Source of the DNA: Acidobacteriota bacterium
GTDB taxonomy: Bacteria > Acidobacteriota > Terriglobia > Terriglobales > Acidobacteriaceae
Direction: 5' to 3'
Length of the DNA stretch: 64,000 bases
Assembly (NCBI GenBank): GCA_013289685.1
Contig: JABCZL010000005.1
Span: forward strand, 62,001-126,000
Positions 1-8,867 of this stretch are shown here, piece by piece; positions within the stretch are counted from its first letter, which is position 1; every line of letters begins with the position of its first letter. Below the pieces are notes generated by a model that had not been told where the DNA came from, did not search any database, and worked only from the letters and a program-made list of their open reading frames with translations. A program made the translations under genes and the position numbers.

Positions 1-368
1 TCGCTATCAAACCCGAGGTGCTCGCAGGCCTGCCCAACAATCCCAAAGGCGATCCGCTGGAAGTGGCCCGCATCGCCGGCATCATGGCTGCTAAACGCAC
101 CGCCGAATTGATCCCCATGTGTCACCCGCTTGCTCTGTCGCTCATTGATGTCGATCTGCGCCTGTGCGAGAATGGCGTCGCTATTACCTCGAAAGTCGCG
201 ACCACCGCCGAGACCGGCGTTGAGATGGAGGCCCTGGTTGCCGCCAGCGTATCTGCGCTCACCGTCTATGACATGTGCAAGGGCGCGGACAAGGGGATTG
301 AGATTCGCGAGATTGTGCTGGAACGGAAGAGTGGCGGCAAGAGTGGAGAATACCGGCGGAAGAAGTAA
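1..368 (+). CDS. moaC: Cyclic pyranopterin monophosphate synthase MoaC (5' truncated)
   Basis: MoaC turns the cyclic 3',8-cyclo-7,8-dihydro-GTP intermediate into cyclic pyranopterin monophosphate, the first committed precursor of molybdenum cofactor, in the cytoplasm. The reading frame is already open at the left edge, so the N-terminal part is missing. The visible part carries the family's conserved core: [14 protein letters not shown], then [24 protein letters not shown], where the His-Pro and Glu-Met-Glu-Ala residues form the active site. The C-terminus ends in a Lys-rich tail. It reads into a response regulator 14 nt downstream and then mog, another molybdopterin gene, so the three genes probably share a transcript. 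Identification is firm; only the start is unseen. Confidence 0.95.
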   Translation, partial: AIKPEVLAGLPNNPKGDPLEVARIAGIMAAKRTAELIPMCHPLALSLIDVDLRLCENGVAITSKVATTAETGVEMEALVAASVSALTVYDMCKGADKGIEIREIVLERKSGGKSGEYRRKK

Positions 369-382
369 CAACTGCAACCTTC

Positions 383-1255
383 ATGGCGAATAACGTCAAG
401 CTGCTGGTGGTGGACGACAATCCGATGGTGCTGGCAATGTTGCAGCACGCGCTGACTCCGCTGGCGCTGGTCACGACCGCCGCCGACGCGGCGGACGCGC
501 TGTTGAAAGCGGTGGATGACGCTCCCGATTTGCTGGTGTGCGATTACAAAATGCCGGGAATGGATGGACGGCAACTGGTGGAGAAACTGAAGAGCCGGCC
601 GGCAACCGCTAATTTTTCGACGGTGCTCATGGCCAGTAAGGCGGACATCGCGGAACGGCTCTCCCCGGTCGACGCCGCTGACGACTATCTGGAAAAGCCG
701 TTTTACCTGAAGGACGCGATCCGGCGCATCAAGCGCACCATTGACCGGATCGCGCTGGAGAAGATGGCGAAGACCGCGCCGAAGGATGGCGTGGTACGCG
801 GAAGTCTGGCGCAGATGAACGTGATCGACTTGATGCAGTCGCTGGAGATGGGACGGAAGAGCTGCCAGCTTTCGCTCAGCAATGAAGGCGACCAGTGCGA
901 AGTGTTCTTTGCCGAAGGTCAAGTAAAACACGCGACCTACGGAACGCTGGTGGGCGACGAGGCGGTGTTCAAAGTCCTGCGCTGGACCGGCGGAAATTTC
1001 CAGCTCGACTTCGAAGGCAAGACCGACAAAGAGACGACGCAACTCAACACTCAGGGACTGTTGATGGAAGGCTTGCGGTTGTTGGACGAATCCTCGCGCG
1101 AGGGTGGGGGCGAGGCGGAGCCTGACGCCGCGCCGGCAGCGGCTGCTTCTGCTCCTCCTCCTTCCGCTGCTGCGCCGAGCGCTCCGAGCGCGCCTCCCAG
1201 CGCCGCCGGCCGAGGCCGACGGGAAGAAGAGGAAGATGTCCTCCTCGATGGCTGA
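383..1255 (+). CDS. Response regulator with C-terminal DUF4388 (PATAN) domain
   Basis: 290 residues. The N-terminal receiver domain (about residues 5-125) has the acidic pair in LLVVDDN, the phospho-acceptor Asp in LLVCDYKMPGMDG and the conserved Lys in YLEKPF. Residues about 135-235 match DUF4388/PATAN (GSLAQMNVIDLMQSLEMGRKSCQL ... GNFQLDF), a module common in acidobacteria and myxobacteria and often linked to surface motility or gliding regulators. The last 50 residues are an Ala/Pro/Ser-rich tail ending in acidic residues. It sits between two molybdenum-cofactor genes, and mog starts inside its last codons. Its partner kinase and output are not visible; no DNA-binding domain is present, so it probably acts by protein contact. 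Confidence 0.85.
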   Translation: MANNVKLLVVDDNPMVLAMLQHALTPLALVTTAADAADALLKAVDDAPDLLVCDYKMPGMDGRQLVEKLKSRPATANFSTVLMASKADIAERLSPVDAADDYLEKPFYLKDAIRRIKRTIDRIALEKMAKTAPKDGVVRGSLAQMNVIDLMQSLEMGRKSCQLSLSNEGDQCEVFFAEGQVKHATYGTLVGDEAVFKVLRWTGGNFQLDFEGKTDKETTQLNTQGLLMEGLRLLDESSREGGGEAEPDAAPAAAASAPPPSAAAPSAPSAPPSAAGRGRREEEEDVLLDG

Positions 1256-1739
1256 TCCCGTGGAACTCACAGCCGCGGTCGTGACGGTCAGCGATTCCTG
1301 CTCTCGCGGAGAACGCGAGGACCTGTCGGGTCCGGCAGTGGCGCTACTTCTGCAGAGGCATCACTTCTCGGTAACCGTGCGCGAAGTTGTTCCAGATGAT
1401 TCCACTCAAATTCAAAACCTGCTGATTCGCCTTGCGCGCGAGGTGCGTTTCGTCGTGACCACCGGCGGAACCGGGATTGCCGCGCGCGACGTGACGCCGG
1501 AGGCCACTACCGCCGTCTGTGACCGCTTGCTGGACGGCGTGGCGGAGCGGATGCGAAGTGAGGGGAGCAAGAAGACCCCGTTCGCCGCGCTGAGCCGGGG
1601 AGTGTGCGGAGTGCTCGGGAAGGCTCTGATTCTCAATCTGCCAGGGAGTCCCGCGGGCGCGGTGGAATCGCTGGAGGCCGTGGCGGGATTGATTCCACAT
1701 GCGATCGAGTTATTGAGTGGAAAGACGGAGCATAGGTAG
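1236..1739 (+). CDS. mog: Molybdopterin adenylyltransferase, Mog/MoaB family
   Basis: Mog-family enzymes adenylate molybdopterin before metal insertion. The frame is open further upstream, but the ATG at 1236 is preferred: it follows a purine-rich ribosome site (AAGAAGAGGAAG) and leads straight into the conserved N-terminus (AAVVTVSDSCSRGEREDLSGP). A second ATG at 1248 is possible. The molybdopterin-binding signature VVTTGGTGIAARDVTPEATTAV and the LILNLPGSPAGAVE loop are both present, and the roughly 167-residue length is normal for the family. The start overlaps the end of the response-regulator gene by 20 nt, which suggests translational coupling. Mog and MoaB cannot be separated on sequence alone here. 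Confidence 0.9.
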   Translation: MSSSMADPVELTAAVVTVSDSCSRGEREDLSGPAVALLLQRHHFSVTVREVVPDDSTQIQNLLIRLAREVRFVVTTGGTGIAARDVTPEATTAVCDRLLDGVAERMRSEGSKKTPFAALSRGVCGVLGKALILNLPGSPAGAVESLEAVAGLIPHAIELLSGKTEHR

Positions 1740-1759
1740 CGCGGAGGAAGTGCGCCGCC

Positions 1760-1809
1760 GCGACAAAAACTGTCGCGGCCTGGACGGGCGAAGGCGCCCG
1801 TCCCCACAC
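1760..1809. repeat. Dispersed GC-rich palindromic repeat, copy A
   Basis: A 49-50 bp block starting CGACAAAAACTGTCGCGGCC and ending in the palindrome GGACGGGCGAAGGCGCCCGTCC followed by CCACA. Copy B at 3340-3389 differs at only about four positions and has the same orientation. It lies between mog and the amidohydrolase gene, where both genes end. More diverged relatives are at 5180, 10528, 15064 and inside the DUF1385 gene at 20341. The hairpin core resembles dispersed intergenic repeats seen in acidobacterial genomes. Confidence 0.8.
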
Positions 1810-1833
1810 GATCATTTCTCCCTACATTCTCAG

Positions 1834-3288
1834 TTAACGGTTTGCTGCGGTTGGCCTTCCAGGTCCCAGCAGCGCGCGTCCGGGGAACACATCCGGGACT
1901 AACTTGCCTTCGTCGATCAGCGGTGTTCCTCCCACTAAGAGATAGTGCACGCCGACGCTCGGCTCCATCGGCTTTTCGAAGGTGGAGCGGTCGGCGATGG
2001 TTTGGGGATCGAAAATCACTACGTCGGCGTCGGCGCCTTCCTGCAGGCGCCCCTTCTGGTGAGCGGCGGGAGTAGAGCGCTCCAGCATTTGCGCGGGCAT
2101 GAGCGTCATCTTGCGGAGCGCTTCCATCAGGGTGAGTGTCTTCTTCTCACGGAAATATTGCGCCAGCACGCGCGCGTAGGTGCCGGCATTGCGGGGATGG
2201 CCTTCGGCTCCATCACTGGCGATCATGATCAGAGGGTTGGGGATGATGGCATCGACGATTTCCTGCGTGTTGGCGAAGATCAGCACCCATAGTTGCTTGT
2301 TGGAATTGTGCAGCTCATCGAAGCGCTCTTTGGTCAGGTGCTCGCCGGTGTTGGGAACGACGAGATTGCCGTAGTCGATGCCCAGCTTCTCGCGCCATCC
2401 GGGATTGAATACCGCGGAGTTGATGGCCGTCATGCCGGCGATGTAGGGATACGCCTCGGTGGTCACGTCGAGGCCGCGAGCGCGGGCACCTTCGATCAGC
2501 GCGATGCATTCCAGCGAGTCGCGCAGGCAGGTGCTGTTGATGTGAACAATGTGCAGCGAGGCGCCGGTGATGGCGGCTGCGCCGATGACCTCCTCGGTGG
2601 ATTGAATGGCAGAGCCCGGCTCGATACGGCCGGCACTGCGCATGTGGGTATAGACCGGGAGCTTGCGCTCGGCGGCAACGCGGAACATGTCGATGACCTC
2701 GAGGCGCGTGGCGCCGGGCGTGTACTCAATGCCCATGCCGATGCCCAGAGCGCCCACGTCGATCTGGTCGCGCAGGCGCTGCTGAATGCGCTCGATCTGC
2801 TCAGGCGTGGCGGGTTGGTCGGTGGCCGGTCCGCTTTTCGGCAAAATGGCTCCGTCGGGCAAGGGCGCCCCAAAAATCAGGGAGCGCGCCGCCACGTGGC
2901 TGGCGGTGGTGCCGTAGTGGATCAGCGAGCGGCCTTCCTTCGCTTTCAGAAACTGGGTGACGTCGGGGGCTCCGATTTCCATTTCGAGCGCCGTGGTTAC
3001 GCCGTCGAAAGCTTTGACGCGTTGGCTGGCAGGTTCCTGGCCGTGCTGGTGCAGGTCGATGAAGCCGGGAGCGACGACGAGGCCGGCGGCGCGGATGACG
3101 CGGCGTCCGCTGAGCGGGTCCGCGGAGATGCGGGCAATTTTTCCTTCGCGGATGCCGACGTTGCGCACCGCGTCGAGGCCAGTCTCGGGGTCCATGACGC
3201 GGCCGCCTTCAAGGACGAGATCGTATTGTTGGGCCGCGAGCGCGGTGGAGAGAAGGAAGAGAGAGAGACAGAAAATCAGCTTGCGCAT
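1834..3288 (-). CDS. Secreted amidohydrolase, N-acyl-D-amino-acid deacylase (D-aminoacylase) type
   Basis: 484 residues. The frame is open back to about 3387, but that extension is translated from the dispersed repeat; the ATG at 3288 (MRKLIFCLSLFLLSTALAAQ) gives a clean Sec signal peptide, so I use it. The mature part starts QYDLVLEGGRVMDPETG, then VVAPGFIDLHQHGQ with the metal-binding His-X-His, SLHIVHINST, and a C-terminal GRLQEGADADVVIFDPQTI typical of the D-aminoacylase branch of the amidohydrolase superfamily. Substrate is probably an N-acyl-D-amino acid or similar peptide fragment in the periplasm, but this cannot be fixed from sequence. It is flanked by two near-identical 49-bp repeats. 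Confidence 0.8.
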   Translation of the reverse strand: MRKLIFCLSLFLLSTALAAQQYDLVLEGGRVMDPETGLDAVRNVGIREGKIARISADPLSGRRVIRAAGLVVAPGFIDLHQHGQEPASQRVKAFDGVTTALEMEIGAPDVTQFLKAKEGRSLIHYGTTASHVAARSLIFGAPLPDGAILPKSGPATDQPATPEQIERIQQRLRDQIDVGALGIGMGIEYTPGATRLEVIDMFRVAAERKLPVYTHMRSAGRIEPGSAIQSTEEVIGAAAITGASLHIVHINSTCLRDSLECIALIEGARARGLDVTTEAYPYIAGMTAINSAVFNPGWREKLGIDYGNLVVPNTGEHLTKERFDELHNSNKQLWVLIFANTQEIVDAIIPNPLIMIASDGAEGHPRNAGTYARVLAQYFREKKTLTLMEALRKMTLMPAQMLERSTPAAHQKGRLQEGADADVVIFDPQTIADRSTFEKPMEPSVGVHYLLVGGTPLIDEGKLVPDVFPGRALLGPGRPTAANR

Positions 3289-3339
3289 GAATGGCTCCGA
3301 GGCTGCGATGATAGCAGGCCTCGATTGCGGCTCGCGGCC

Positions 3340-3389
3340 GCGACAGAAGTCGTCGCGGCCTGGACGGGCGAAGGCGCCCGTCCCCACAT
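3340..3389. repeat. Dispersed GC-rich palindromic repeat, copy B
   Basis: Same orientation and nearly the same sequence as copy A (CGACAGAAGTCGTCGCGGCC, then the GGACGGGCG...CGCCCGTCC palindrome and CCACA). It lies just upstream of the amidohydrolase start, so the gene sits between two direct copies. It is probably not part of the coding sequence even though the frame continues through it. Confidence 0.8.
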
Positions 3390-3436
3390 AGCCCGACTGA
3401 CACCTGCCCCTCGATCACGTACACTAACTGTTTCCC

Positions 3437-4054
3437 TTGAAGAGCATTGGACACATTCTGGCGCGCTATACGGCCTGGGTCCTGGGGCTGATGAAGCTGC
3501 TCGGCATCTGGGGCGTGTTTATGATCGCGTTTGCCGACAGCGCGCTGTTGGGCATGCCGGTGGATTTCGTCGTCGCCACATATGTTTACCAGGATCGCAG
3601 GCGGCTTCTGCTCTACATCGCCATGGCGTCGCTGGGGTCGGCGCTAGGCAGCATTCCTCTGTACATCGTTGGCTATCTGGGTGGAGAGAAAGTGCTGCGC
3701 AAGCGGATCTCGGAGGAGCGCTTCCTGAAGATTCATCGTTCGTTTGAGGAGCACGAATTCTGGGCGCTGATGTTTCCCGGGATGCTGCCGCCGCCAATGC
3801 CCTACAAGATTTTCGTCCTGGGTGCGGCGGTGTTCGAAATGCGGTTCCGCGACTTCCTGGTGGCGATTTTCCTGGGGAGGTTCGTCAGGTTTCTGGTGCT
3901 CTCGGTGCTGGTGCTCTGGTTCGGCCCGCCGATTGTGGGACTGCTGGGCGGACTGCTCAAGCAGCATTGGCTTGGAGTTTTGGGAGTGATCGTCGGCGGA
4001 GTTTGCCTTTGGCTCGTACTGCGGCGGTGGAGAGCGGGGCGGGACGCGAAGTAA
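3437..4054 (+). CDS. VTT/DedA-family inner membrane protein (YqaA-like)
   Basis: About 205 residues and strongly hydrophobic, with four to five membrane segments. The VTT (SNARE-associated/DedA) signature region is seen in FADSALLGMPVDFVVATYVYQDRRRLLLYIAMASLGSALGSIPLYIVGYLGGEKVL, followed by an amphipathic re-entrant stretch ALMFPGMLPPPMPYKIFVLGAAVF. Family members move or flip membrane phospholipids or polyprenyl carriers. The longest frame begins at a TTG (3437); an internal ATG at 3491 (MKLLGIWGVF) is an alternative start. It is convergent with the next gene. Confidence 0.8.
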   Translation: MKSIGHILARYTAWVLGLMKLLGIWGVFMIAFADSALLGMPVDFVVATYVYQDRRRLLLYIAMASLGSALGSIPLYIVGYLGGEKVLRKRISEERFLKIHRSFEEHEFWALMFPGMLPPPMPYKIFVLGAAVFEMRFRDFLVAIFLGRFVRFLVLSVLVLWFGPPIVGLLGGLLKQHWLGVLGVIVGGVCLWLVLRRWRAGRDAK

Positions 4055-4115
4055 GAACGGGATCGGGCAATTCTCATCGAGCGTAAAGACCTGGGTACGT
4101 CAACTGACAGGATCA

Positions 4116-5024
4116 TCAGTGGTAGTGCCAGAGAAGTGATACCTGTTGATCGAAGTTGGCGTCAAACAAAACGAAGCCGTCCGTATCCTCACCTCGATTC
4201 ACTAGGAAAACGACTTCCGATTTGCCGTCGTTATCATAGTCACCCGCATCAAGTAGCTTCATGAAAGAACCGATTCGTCGAACGGCTCCGTTTCCCGAAA
4301 CGAAGAACCAAGGCTCGGAAAGGGGGTCGTCAGGCTGGTCCACCCACCCGCAATTTCCTGCATTCAAAGTGGCCTGCACGACGAAAGAGTGCTTATTGGA
4401 AGCGTATGCAGTGGGAAACGATAATGCAGAGTCCGGAAACTTCCAGTTGTGTTCCAGCGCTTGCTCGTCCTTGCAACGGTCAACGTGTGGATATTCCCGG
4501 CGAAATGCTGTGCGGACTGACACTGCGATCTCATCCGGCAGTTTCGTCCTCGTCCATCCATCAGGATCGTGAAAATAGGGTTTCGAGACGACTATTAGGG
4601 GACGACGAACTTTCGTAGGCCCAACCGCCATCAGCCCAGCAAACTGTTGCGAAGGCGATCCAACCGTGGGAATAACAGAGACGGGAGTCAGAATGTTCTG
4701 AACCGACGTGAAGCCCTCTCCTGAACCTGCCTGACTTTCTACTTCGCCGAGGTTCTTGCCATCAAAAGCAACAGTCCAATTCGTGTGAACAGGAAGTGAT
4801 GAGGCGTCGACCTGCTTCCATCCGGTTGCGGTCTTCTCAAAGGCTGGTCGGATTATGCGCTGCAGAGCAACGCCGGGTTTCCAATTGATCATTTCCTCGC
4901 GGGCGTCATCAAGAACGCCGACGTAGATTCTATCGTTCGTATTGTCCGAGGAAGTTTGAGCGGAATGATTGATCCCGAGAACGACGACGCACACTAGAAT
5001 TCTTGCGGAGAGCTTCTTGTACAT
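4116..5024 (-). CDS. Secreted protein of unknown function with FG-GAP-like Ca-binding loop
   Basis: I do not recognise the family. Starting at the ATG at 5024 the protein is 302 residues with a signal peptide (MYKKLSARILVCVVVLGINHSAQ); a longer frame from 5075 adds 17 non-signal-like residues. Near the C-terminus, LLDAGDYDNDGKSEVVFLV is a calcium-binding loop of the kind found in FG-GAP/VCBS beta-propeller repeats, but only one copy is clear. The central part has scattered Trp and Cys pairs (HVDRCKDEQ ... NAGNCGW). It stands alone between a convergent DedA gene and the DUF6580 gene. Confidence 0.65.
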   Translation of the reverse strand: MYKKLSARILVCVVVLGINHSAQTSSDNTNDRIYVGVLDDAREEMINWKPGVALQRIIRPAFEKTATGWKQVDASSLPVHTNWTVAFDGKNLGEVESQAGSGEGFTSVQNILTPVSVIPTVGSPSQQFAGLMAVGPTKVRRPLIVVSKPYFHDPDGWTRTKLPDEIAVSVRTAFRREYPHVDRCKDEQALEHNWKFPDSALSFPTAYASNKHSFVVQATLNAGNCGWVDQPDDPLSEPWFFVSGNGAVRRIGSFMKLLDAGDYDNDGKSEVVFLVNRGEDTDGFVLFDANFDQQVSLLWHYH

Positions 5025-5179
5025 AAGAACTTTCGTACTTGAGGGATAGAATACTCCAACGCTTTGGCAAGACACACGTTACGGCAGTATCAGCCCGAGA
5101 GTTGGCGTTAAATCGCCTTCTCACTCATAACCATGTCAGTAGTGAGATGAGGCCTTCAAGTACTGGCCAGCGGAAAAAC

Positions 5180-5229
5180 GCGACAGAAAACGGCGCGGCC
5201 AGGACAGCCGAGGGCGGCCGTCCACACAT
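5180..5229. repeat. Dispersed GC-rich repeat, diverged copy C
   Basis: Aligns with copies A and B (CGACAGAAAACGGCGCGGCC, then GGACAGCCGAGGGCGGCCGTCC and ACACA) but the palindrome is changed: the loop-side bases have drifted on both arms. It lies between two minus-strand genes. Confidence 0.6.
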
Positions 5230-5249
5230 GAAAATTTCTGCGCGATTTT

Positions 5250-5810
5250 CTAGGCGGCCGCGGTGTGGTCACCGGATTTGTTGAGCAATCCGGCCAGGGC
5301 GTGCATCAGGACGGGAGTGCCGAACATCGCGAGAGAGAAGAATAGGTCGCTGGCAGCAGTGTTGCGGAAGAACGGGATCCCTGCGGTGTAGGACATCATC
5401 AGGCCGCCGAAGGTTCTAGGATACATTTCCGGCTGCGCGATCCACGCCGCCATGTTACTGATGAGGAAGAACGAGACGGAACTGGTGACCGCTGCGCCAA
5501 CGACGCGCCAGAAGCCGGACTTCTCGCGCAGGTTGGTGCCCAGCCACAGAATCGCGGCATACCACGCCCAGATGAGCAGTTGCTCAGGGGAGACGCGGTA
5601 GGCGTACATGTATTTGGTCAGAATCACGTCGGTGGCTGCCAGCAATACCAGCGGGATCCAGAGCTGGCGGCGCGAACCGCGTGCTCCGAAAAACAGCAGC
5701 GATGCCGCCAGCGGCGTGAAGTGCCACGCGTGGGGCAGAACATTCAGGGGACCCGCAAACGGCAGAAAGCGGACGGCAATGACCAGAAGCACGAATAGAA
5801 AGGGCAGCAT
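5250..5810 (-). CDS. DUF6580-family integral membrane protein
   Basis: 186 residues with five or six hydrophobic segments. The stretch LPHAWHFTPLAASLLFFGARGSRRQLWIPLVLLAATDVIL resembles the start of DUF6580 proteins (N-F-T-P-hydrophobic-A-L-F-x-G), and the later SFFLISNMAAWIAQPEMYPRTFGGLMMSYTAGIPFFRNTAASDLFFS is the other conserved part. Function is unknown; similarity to ECF-transporter S components has been suggested for related families, but nothing here gives a substrate. Confidence 0.7.
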   Translation of the reverse strand: MLPFLFVLLVIAVRFLPFAGPLNVLPHAWHFTPLAASLLFFGARGSRRQLWIPLVLLAATDVILTKYMYAYRVSPEQLLIWAWYAAILWLGTNLREKSGFWRVVGAAVTSSVSFFLISNMAAWIAQPEMYPRTFGGLMMSYTAGIPFFRNTAASDLFFSLAMFGTPVLMHALAGLLNKSGDHTAAA

Positions 5811-5945
5811 GAAATCACCTCAAAGACGAAATCCTATTCTGGCCGCTGGCGAGGCTGGCGTCAAGAGCGGATCGGCGGGACTCTGATTTTTCAGGATGCC
5901 GGCTCCAGAATTTGCCCCCACTTCGGCCACTCGCCAGACTTAAGA

Positions 5946-7013
5946 CTAGTCTGGCTCGGGAACGACGACTTGACCGCTCTTAGAGTCGTAGACGTCGCCG
6001 ACTACATGCAGCTTCTGGTCGATTTGCACGCCACGGCTCAGGCCGCCGCGACCCCGGCGGCCGGTGAGGGAGCGCGGGATCCCGGCATAGCGCAAATCCT
6101 GAAAAAATACCGTGAAACCCTGCTGCGGGGTTTGCAGTGGTTCAGTTTCGGTGATGGGATATTGCGCCCAATCCAGAAACACGCGTCCCACGTAGGAATT
6201 CTTGGCGGCCAGGGTAACGGGAGTTTCCTCCGGCTTGTAGCGGATTTCAAGCCGGCCTTCGGGATCGACTTCGGGGGTAAGTGAGTCCACCTCGGCCATG
6301 GCAAAGAATGCCGGCGTCTCGACCACGCCGTACCAGTGGAAGGGATCGATATATTTGGGATAGGCCGAGGCACGCACTGGGTCGGCTCCGTTGTAGGTGC
6401 GGGATTCGAGGGCGTTGACCGCGCGGCGGTGTTCATAGTCGCGGAGCCCCCACAGTAGGACGATGCCGGCGAGCGCGAGAGTGGCGGCGACTCGTCCACC
6501 GGGCGCGCGACGGCGCACACCGATTTCCTTGTCGATCATGGCGGAAATCGACGGGATCACTAACCCCAGAATCAGGAACGCGAGCATCACCGGCTCGACG
6601 ATGAAGACAATGTCCCACGAATACCACTTCTCGGAAAACGGCCAGAAGGGGCGAACCCCGTAGTTGTTGGTGAAGTCGAGCAGAATGTGGCTGAGTCCGG
6701 CGAGGCAGGCGTAGAAGTAGAGCAATCCCCAGCGCGGCGGCAGGTTGGGATCTTTGATCTTTCGGCCACGGATGCGCCAAAGCAGATAGACGAAGCCGAC
6801 GACCACCAAGGCGTCGAGCAGAACGCCGACAAACGAGTGGGTGAAGCCGCGATGGTGGGCGAAGCCGAAGGCCGGCCCGCGAAATACGCCGATCACATCA
6901 AGGTCGGGAGCTTCGGCCGCGAGCGTGAGGGTAAGCGTGGCGAGCGCCGTCTTGCGGTTGAGTCCGGCGCGTCCCATGCAGGCGCCAGTCAGGAAGTGGG
7001 TGAGTGGTTCCAA
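5946..7013 (-). CDS. YdjM/DUF457-type membrane-bound metal-dependent hydrolase
   Basis: 355 residues. The N-terminus has the family signature MEPLTHFLTGACMGRAGL, then APDLDVIGVF and FAHHRGFTHSFVG, which supply the conserved His and Asp residues expected to bind metal, and LSHILLDFTNNYGVRPFWPFS. Four or more membrane helices follow in the first 180 residues; the last 170 residues form a soluble, probably periplasmic part. Relatives are annotated as inner-membrane hydrolases linked to the LexA regulon in enterobacteria; substrate unknown. The gene stands alone on the minus strand. Confidence 0.85.
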   Translation of the reverse strand: MEPLTHFLTGACMGRAGLNRKTALATLTLTLAAEAPDLDVIGVFRGPAFGFAHHRGFTHSFVGVLLDALVVVGFVYLLWRIRGRKIKDPNLPPRWGLLYFYACLAGLSHILLDFTNNYGVRPFWPFSEKWYSWDIVFIVEPVMLAFLILGLVIPSISAMIDKEIGVRRRAPGGRVAATLALAGIVLLWGLRDYEHRRAVNALESRTYNGADPVRASAYPKYIDPFHWYGVVETPAFFAMAEVDSLTPEVDPEGRLEIRYKPEETPVTLAAKNSYVGRVFLDWAQYPITETEPLQTPQQGFTVFFQDLRYAGIPRSLTGRRGRGGLSRGVQIDQKLHVVGDVYDSKSGQVVVPEPD

Positions 7014-7196
7014 TCGGTTCGTGGAATTCTATTTCGCCAGGCTGAGATGCGCCACCACGGACGCATCGGGAGACTCAGCGAAGTTAATTAGTGAAGTTAG
7101 TTTGACGCGCGGATCCGGACGAAGACGCAAAGTAATTCGGCCCGGTTCGCCTTCCCCGAAAGAGGCGCCGGAATCAAGTTCCGAGCCAAGAAAAGA

Positions 7197-8150
7197 TCAG
7201 CGCGACGGCGCCAGCAGCGTCAGGGCGTTCGGGACCGCTGTGATTTCGGCCGGTAGTGTGCCCAGCAATTCGCCGTCAGCTTCGACGTAGATCCGTCGCT
7301 GCTCTTGCGGCGGAGTCGAGGGCGCCCGATACAGGCACGAGATGCGCGCGCTATGGGCGAGGTCGATGCCGGGGATTTTCCAGCGTAGTCGCAACAGGCC
7401 GCGGGTCACGTAGGCGAGATATGCCAGGCGGCTGGCGGTGCGGCTGCACACCATCCGCAGGTCGTCGCGGTCGAGGGAGGCTCCTGGTGCGAGTTCCTGA
7501 ACGACTCCGCCGAAGTTGCGAATCCGGACGGCCATCAGTTCCGTGACTTCTGCGCGCCGGGCCAGGTCCGAGCCGGTTTCGATGTACTCGGCCACAAAGC
7601 GCGGCATGGAATAGGTAAACCACAGATTCCAGGCTTTGGCGTAGTAGGCGGCCATTCCCATGCGCTGCTTGGCTCCGGTGTGGAGCTTATAGAAAAGATG
7701 AGCATCCACTCCAATGCCGGCCGCGACCACGAAATAACGCGTGCCGGGATTCCCCTGGAGGTCGGCATAGGTCACGCGTCCGAGCGCAATGCGCCGTGGC
7801 GCGGCGCTCAGGGCGGCCCGGGCCGCAGCTGGCACATTGATCGGAAGGCCGAGATCATGCGCCAGAGCGTTGGCGGTGCCCAGGGGCAAAATCGCCAAGG
7901 CGACGGACGAGTTCGCGAGGACTTGCACGATGTTATGGATGGTGCCGTCGCCGCCGCAGGCGAAGATGGTATCGCAACCGGTCTCGACAGCCATCCGGGT
8001 TTCATCCCCGGCGTGATCGCGAGACTCGGTGGGAACCAAGTCGGCTTCCACGCCTCCAGCTCTAAGTACCGCGAGTGCGGATTCCAGTTCCCGCTGGCGT
8101 TGCTGGCTGCCGCCGGAATCCGGGTTGTAGAGCAACGCAGCCTTGCGCAT
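7197..8150 (-). CDS. Diacylglycerol kinase-family lipid kinase
   Basis: 317 residues from the ATG at 8150 (MRKAALLYNPDSGG); the frame remains open upstream but that part is not family-like. The catalytic domain has the nucleotide-binding motif CGGDGTIHNIVQVL and the substrate-side LPLGTANALAHDLGLP, both hallmarks of the DAGK/sphingosine kinase fold. The C-terminal half has the YegS/DagK-like beta-sandwich ending in VEADGELLGTLPAEI. It would phosphorylate diacylglycerol or a related lipid at the inner membrane. The DinB-like gene starts 65 nt upstream on the same strand, so they may be co-transcribed. Confidence 0.88.
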   Translation of the reverse strand: MRKAALLYNPDSGGSQQRQRELESALAVLRAGGVEADLVPTESRDHAGDETRMAVETGCDTIFACGGDGTIHNIVQVLANSSVALAILPLGTANALAHDLGLPINVPAAARAALSAAPRRIALGRVTYADLQGNPGTRYFVVAAGIGVDAHLFYKLHTGAKQRMGMAAYYAKAWNLWFTYSMPRFVAEYIETGSDLARRAEVTELMAVRIRNFGGVVQELAPGASLDRDDLRMVCSRTASRLAYLAYVTRGLLRLRWKIPGIDLAHSARISCLYRAPSTPPQEQRRIYVEADGELLGTLPAEITAVPNALTLLAPSR

Positions 8151-8214
8151 AGCGTGGTCGAAGCTGGATTGTACCTGAGGCGGGAGACGCTCAGAGACGA
8201 TCCCCGCAGCACGA

Positions 8215-8730
8215 TCAGCGGGAGTTCCACTCCCACATGCCGAACATGGCTTTCTGGGGCAGGGGATGGCCGAGTTGGCGAGCGAGCATGGTGATCTGCC
8301 CGCGGTGGTGGGCATCGTGCGCGATCAAGTAACCGAGAAATCCCGCAACATCGGGGCGAAAGCCCTTGACGCGGCCATCACTTTGCAAGGCGCGGCTGAT
8401 GACTACGCTGAGGGCGTGGCGGCTGGCTTCCAGCGCGCGCAAGGCTTGCGATGGAGTCACCGTGGAGCGATCGAGTTGCTCGGGAACGTCTTCTGCCTTC
8501 GCCGCCTTCAGCCACATCACGCGCACATTGTGCATGTGGGCGACGATGGCTGCAACGGTGCGGCCCTTACCGTCCGGAGGCTTCGCCGTCCAGGCTGTCT
8601 GCGGAAGATTGTCGATCAAATACTGGTTAATGCGGTTGTTCGTGTTGAATGCATTGAGCAGCGCGACCGGCAGTTGGCTCGCGTACGGCGCGTCGGGAGC
8701 GCCTGCTTTGAGAGGAGGAATCTTCGGCAT
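8215..8730 (-). CDS. DinB-family four-helix metal-binding protein
   Basis: 171 residues from the ATG at 8730 (MPKIPPLKAG); the frame extends upstream without a signal. The protein shows the DinB/YfiT-like pattern of three His on separate helices: VAAIVAHMHNVRVMWLKAA, then LGYLIAHDAHHRGQITMLARQLG. Members bind a divalent metal and often act as thiol-dependent transferases, but the reaction is not predictable. A second, unrelated-looking DinB-like gene is at 17519-17995. Confidence 0.8.
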   Translation of the reverse strand: MPKIPPLKAGAPDAPYASQLPVALLNAFNTNNRINQYLIDNLPQTAWTAKPPDGKGRTVAAIVAHMHNVRVMWLKAAKAEDVPEQLDRSTVTPSQALRALEASRHALSVVISRALQSDGRVKGFRPDVAGFLGYLIAHDAHHRGQITMLARQLGHPLPQKAMFGMWEWNSR

Positions 8731-8867
8731 GGTTGACTTGCAGAACGACTTGGCAAGCGACTCAATTTGGCATAAGCTGAGCCCACTCGCAAGGGGCGTC
8801 TTTTCCACAGCGGTTCTCGGTTGTTGGGGCCCGAATTTCAAAATTGCATTTCAGGAGGGTTGACCAG

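Noticed and set aside
2293-3747. A 484-codon plus-strand ORF opposite the amidohydrolase
   Set aside because: It is the antisense of a clear gene; GC-rich codons leave long stop-free frames on the other strand.
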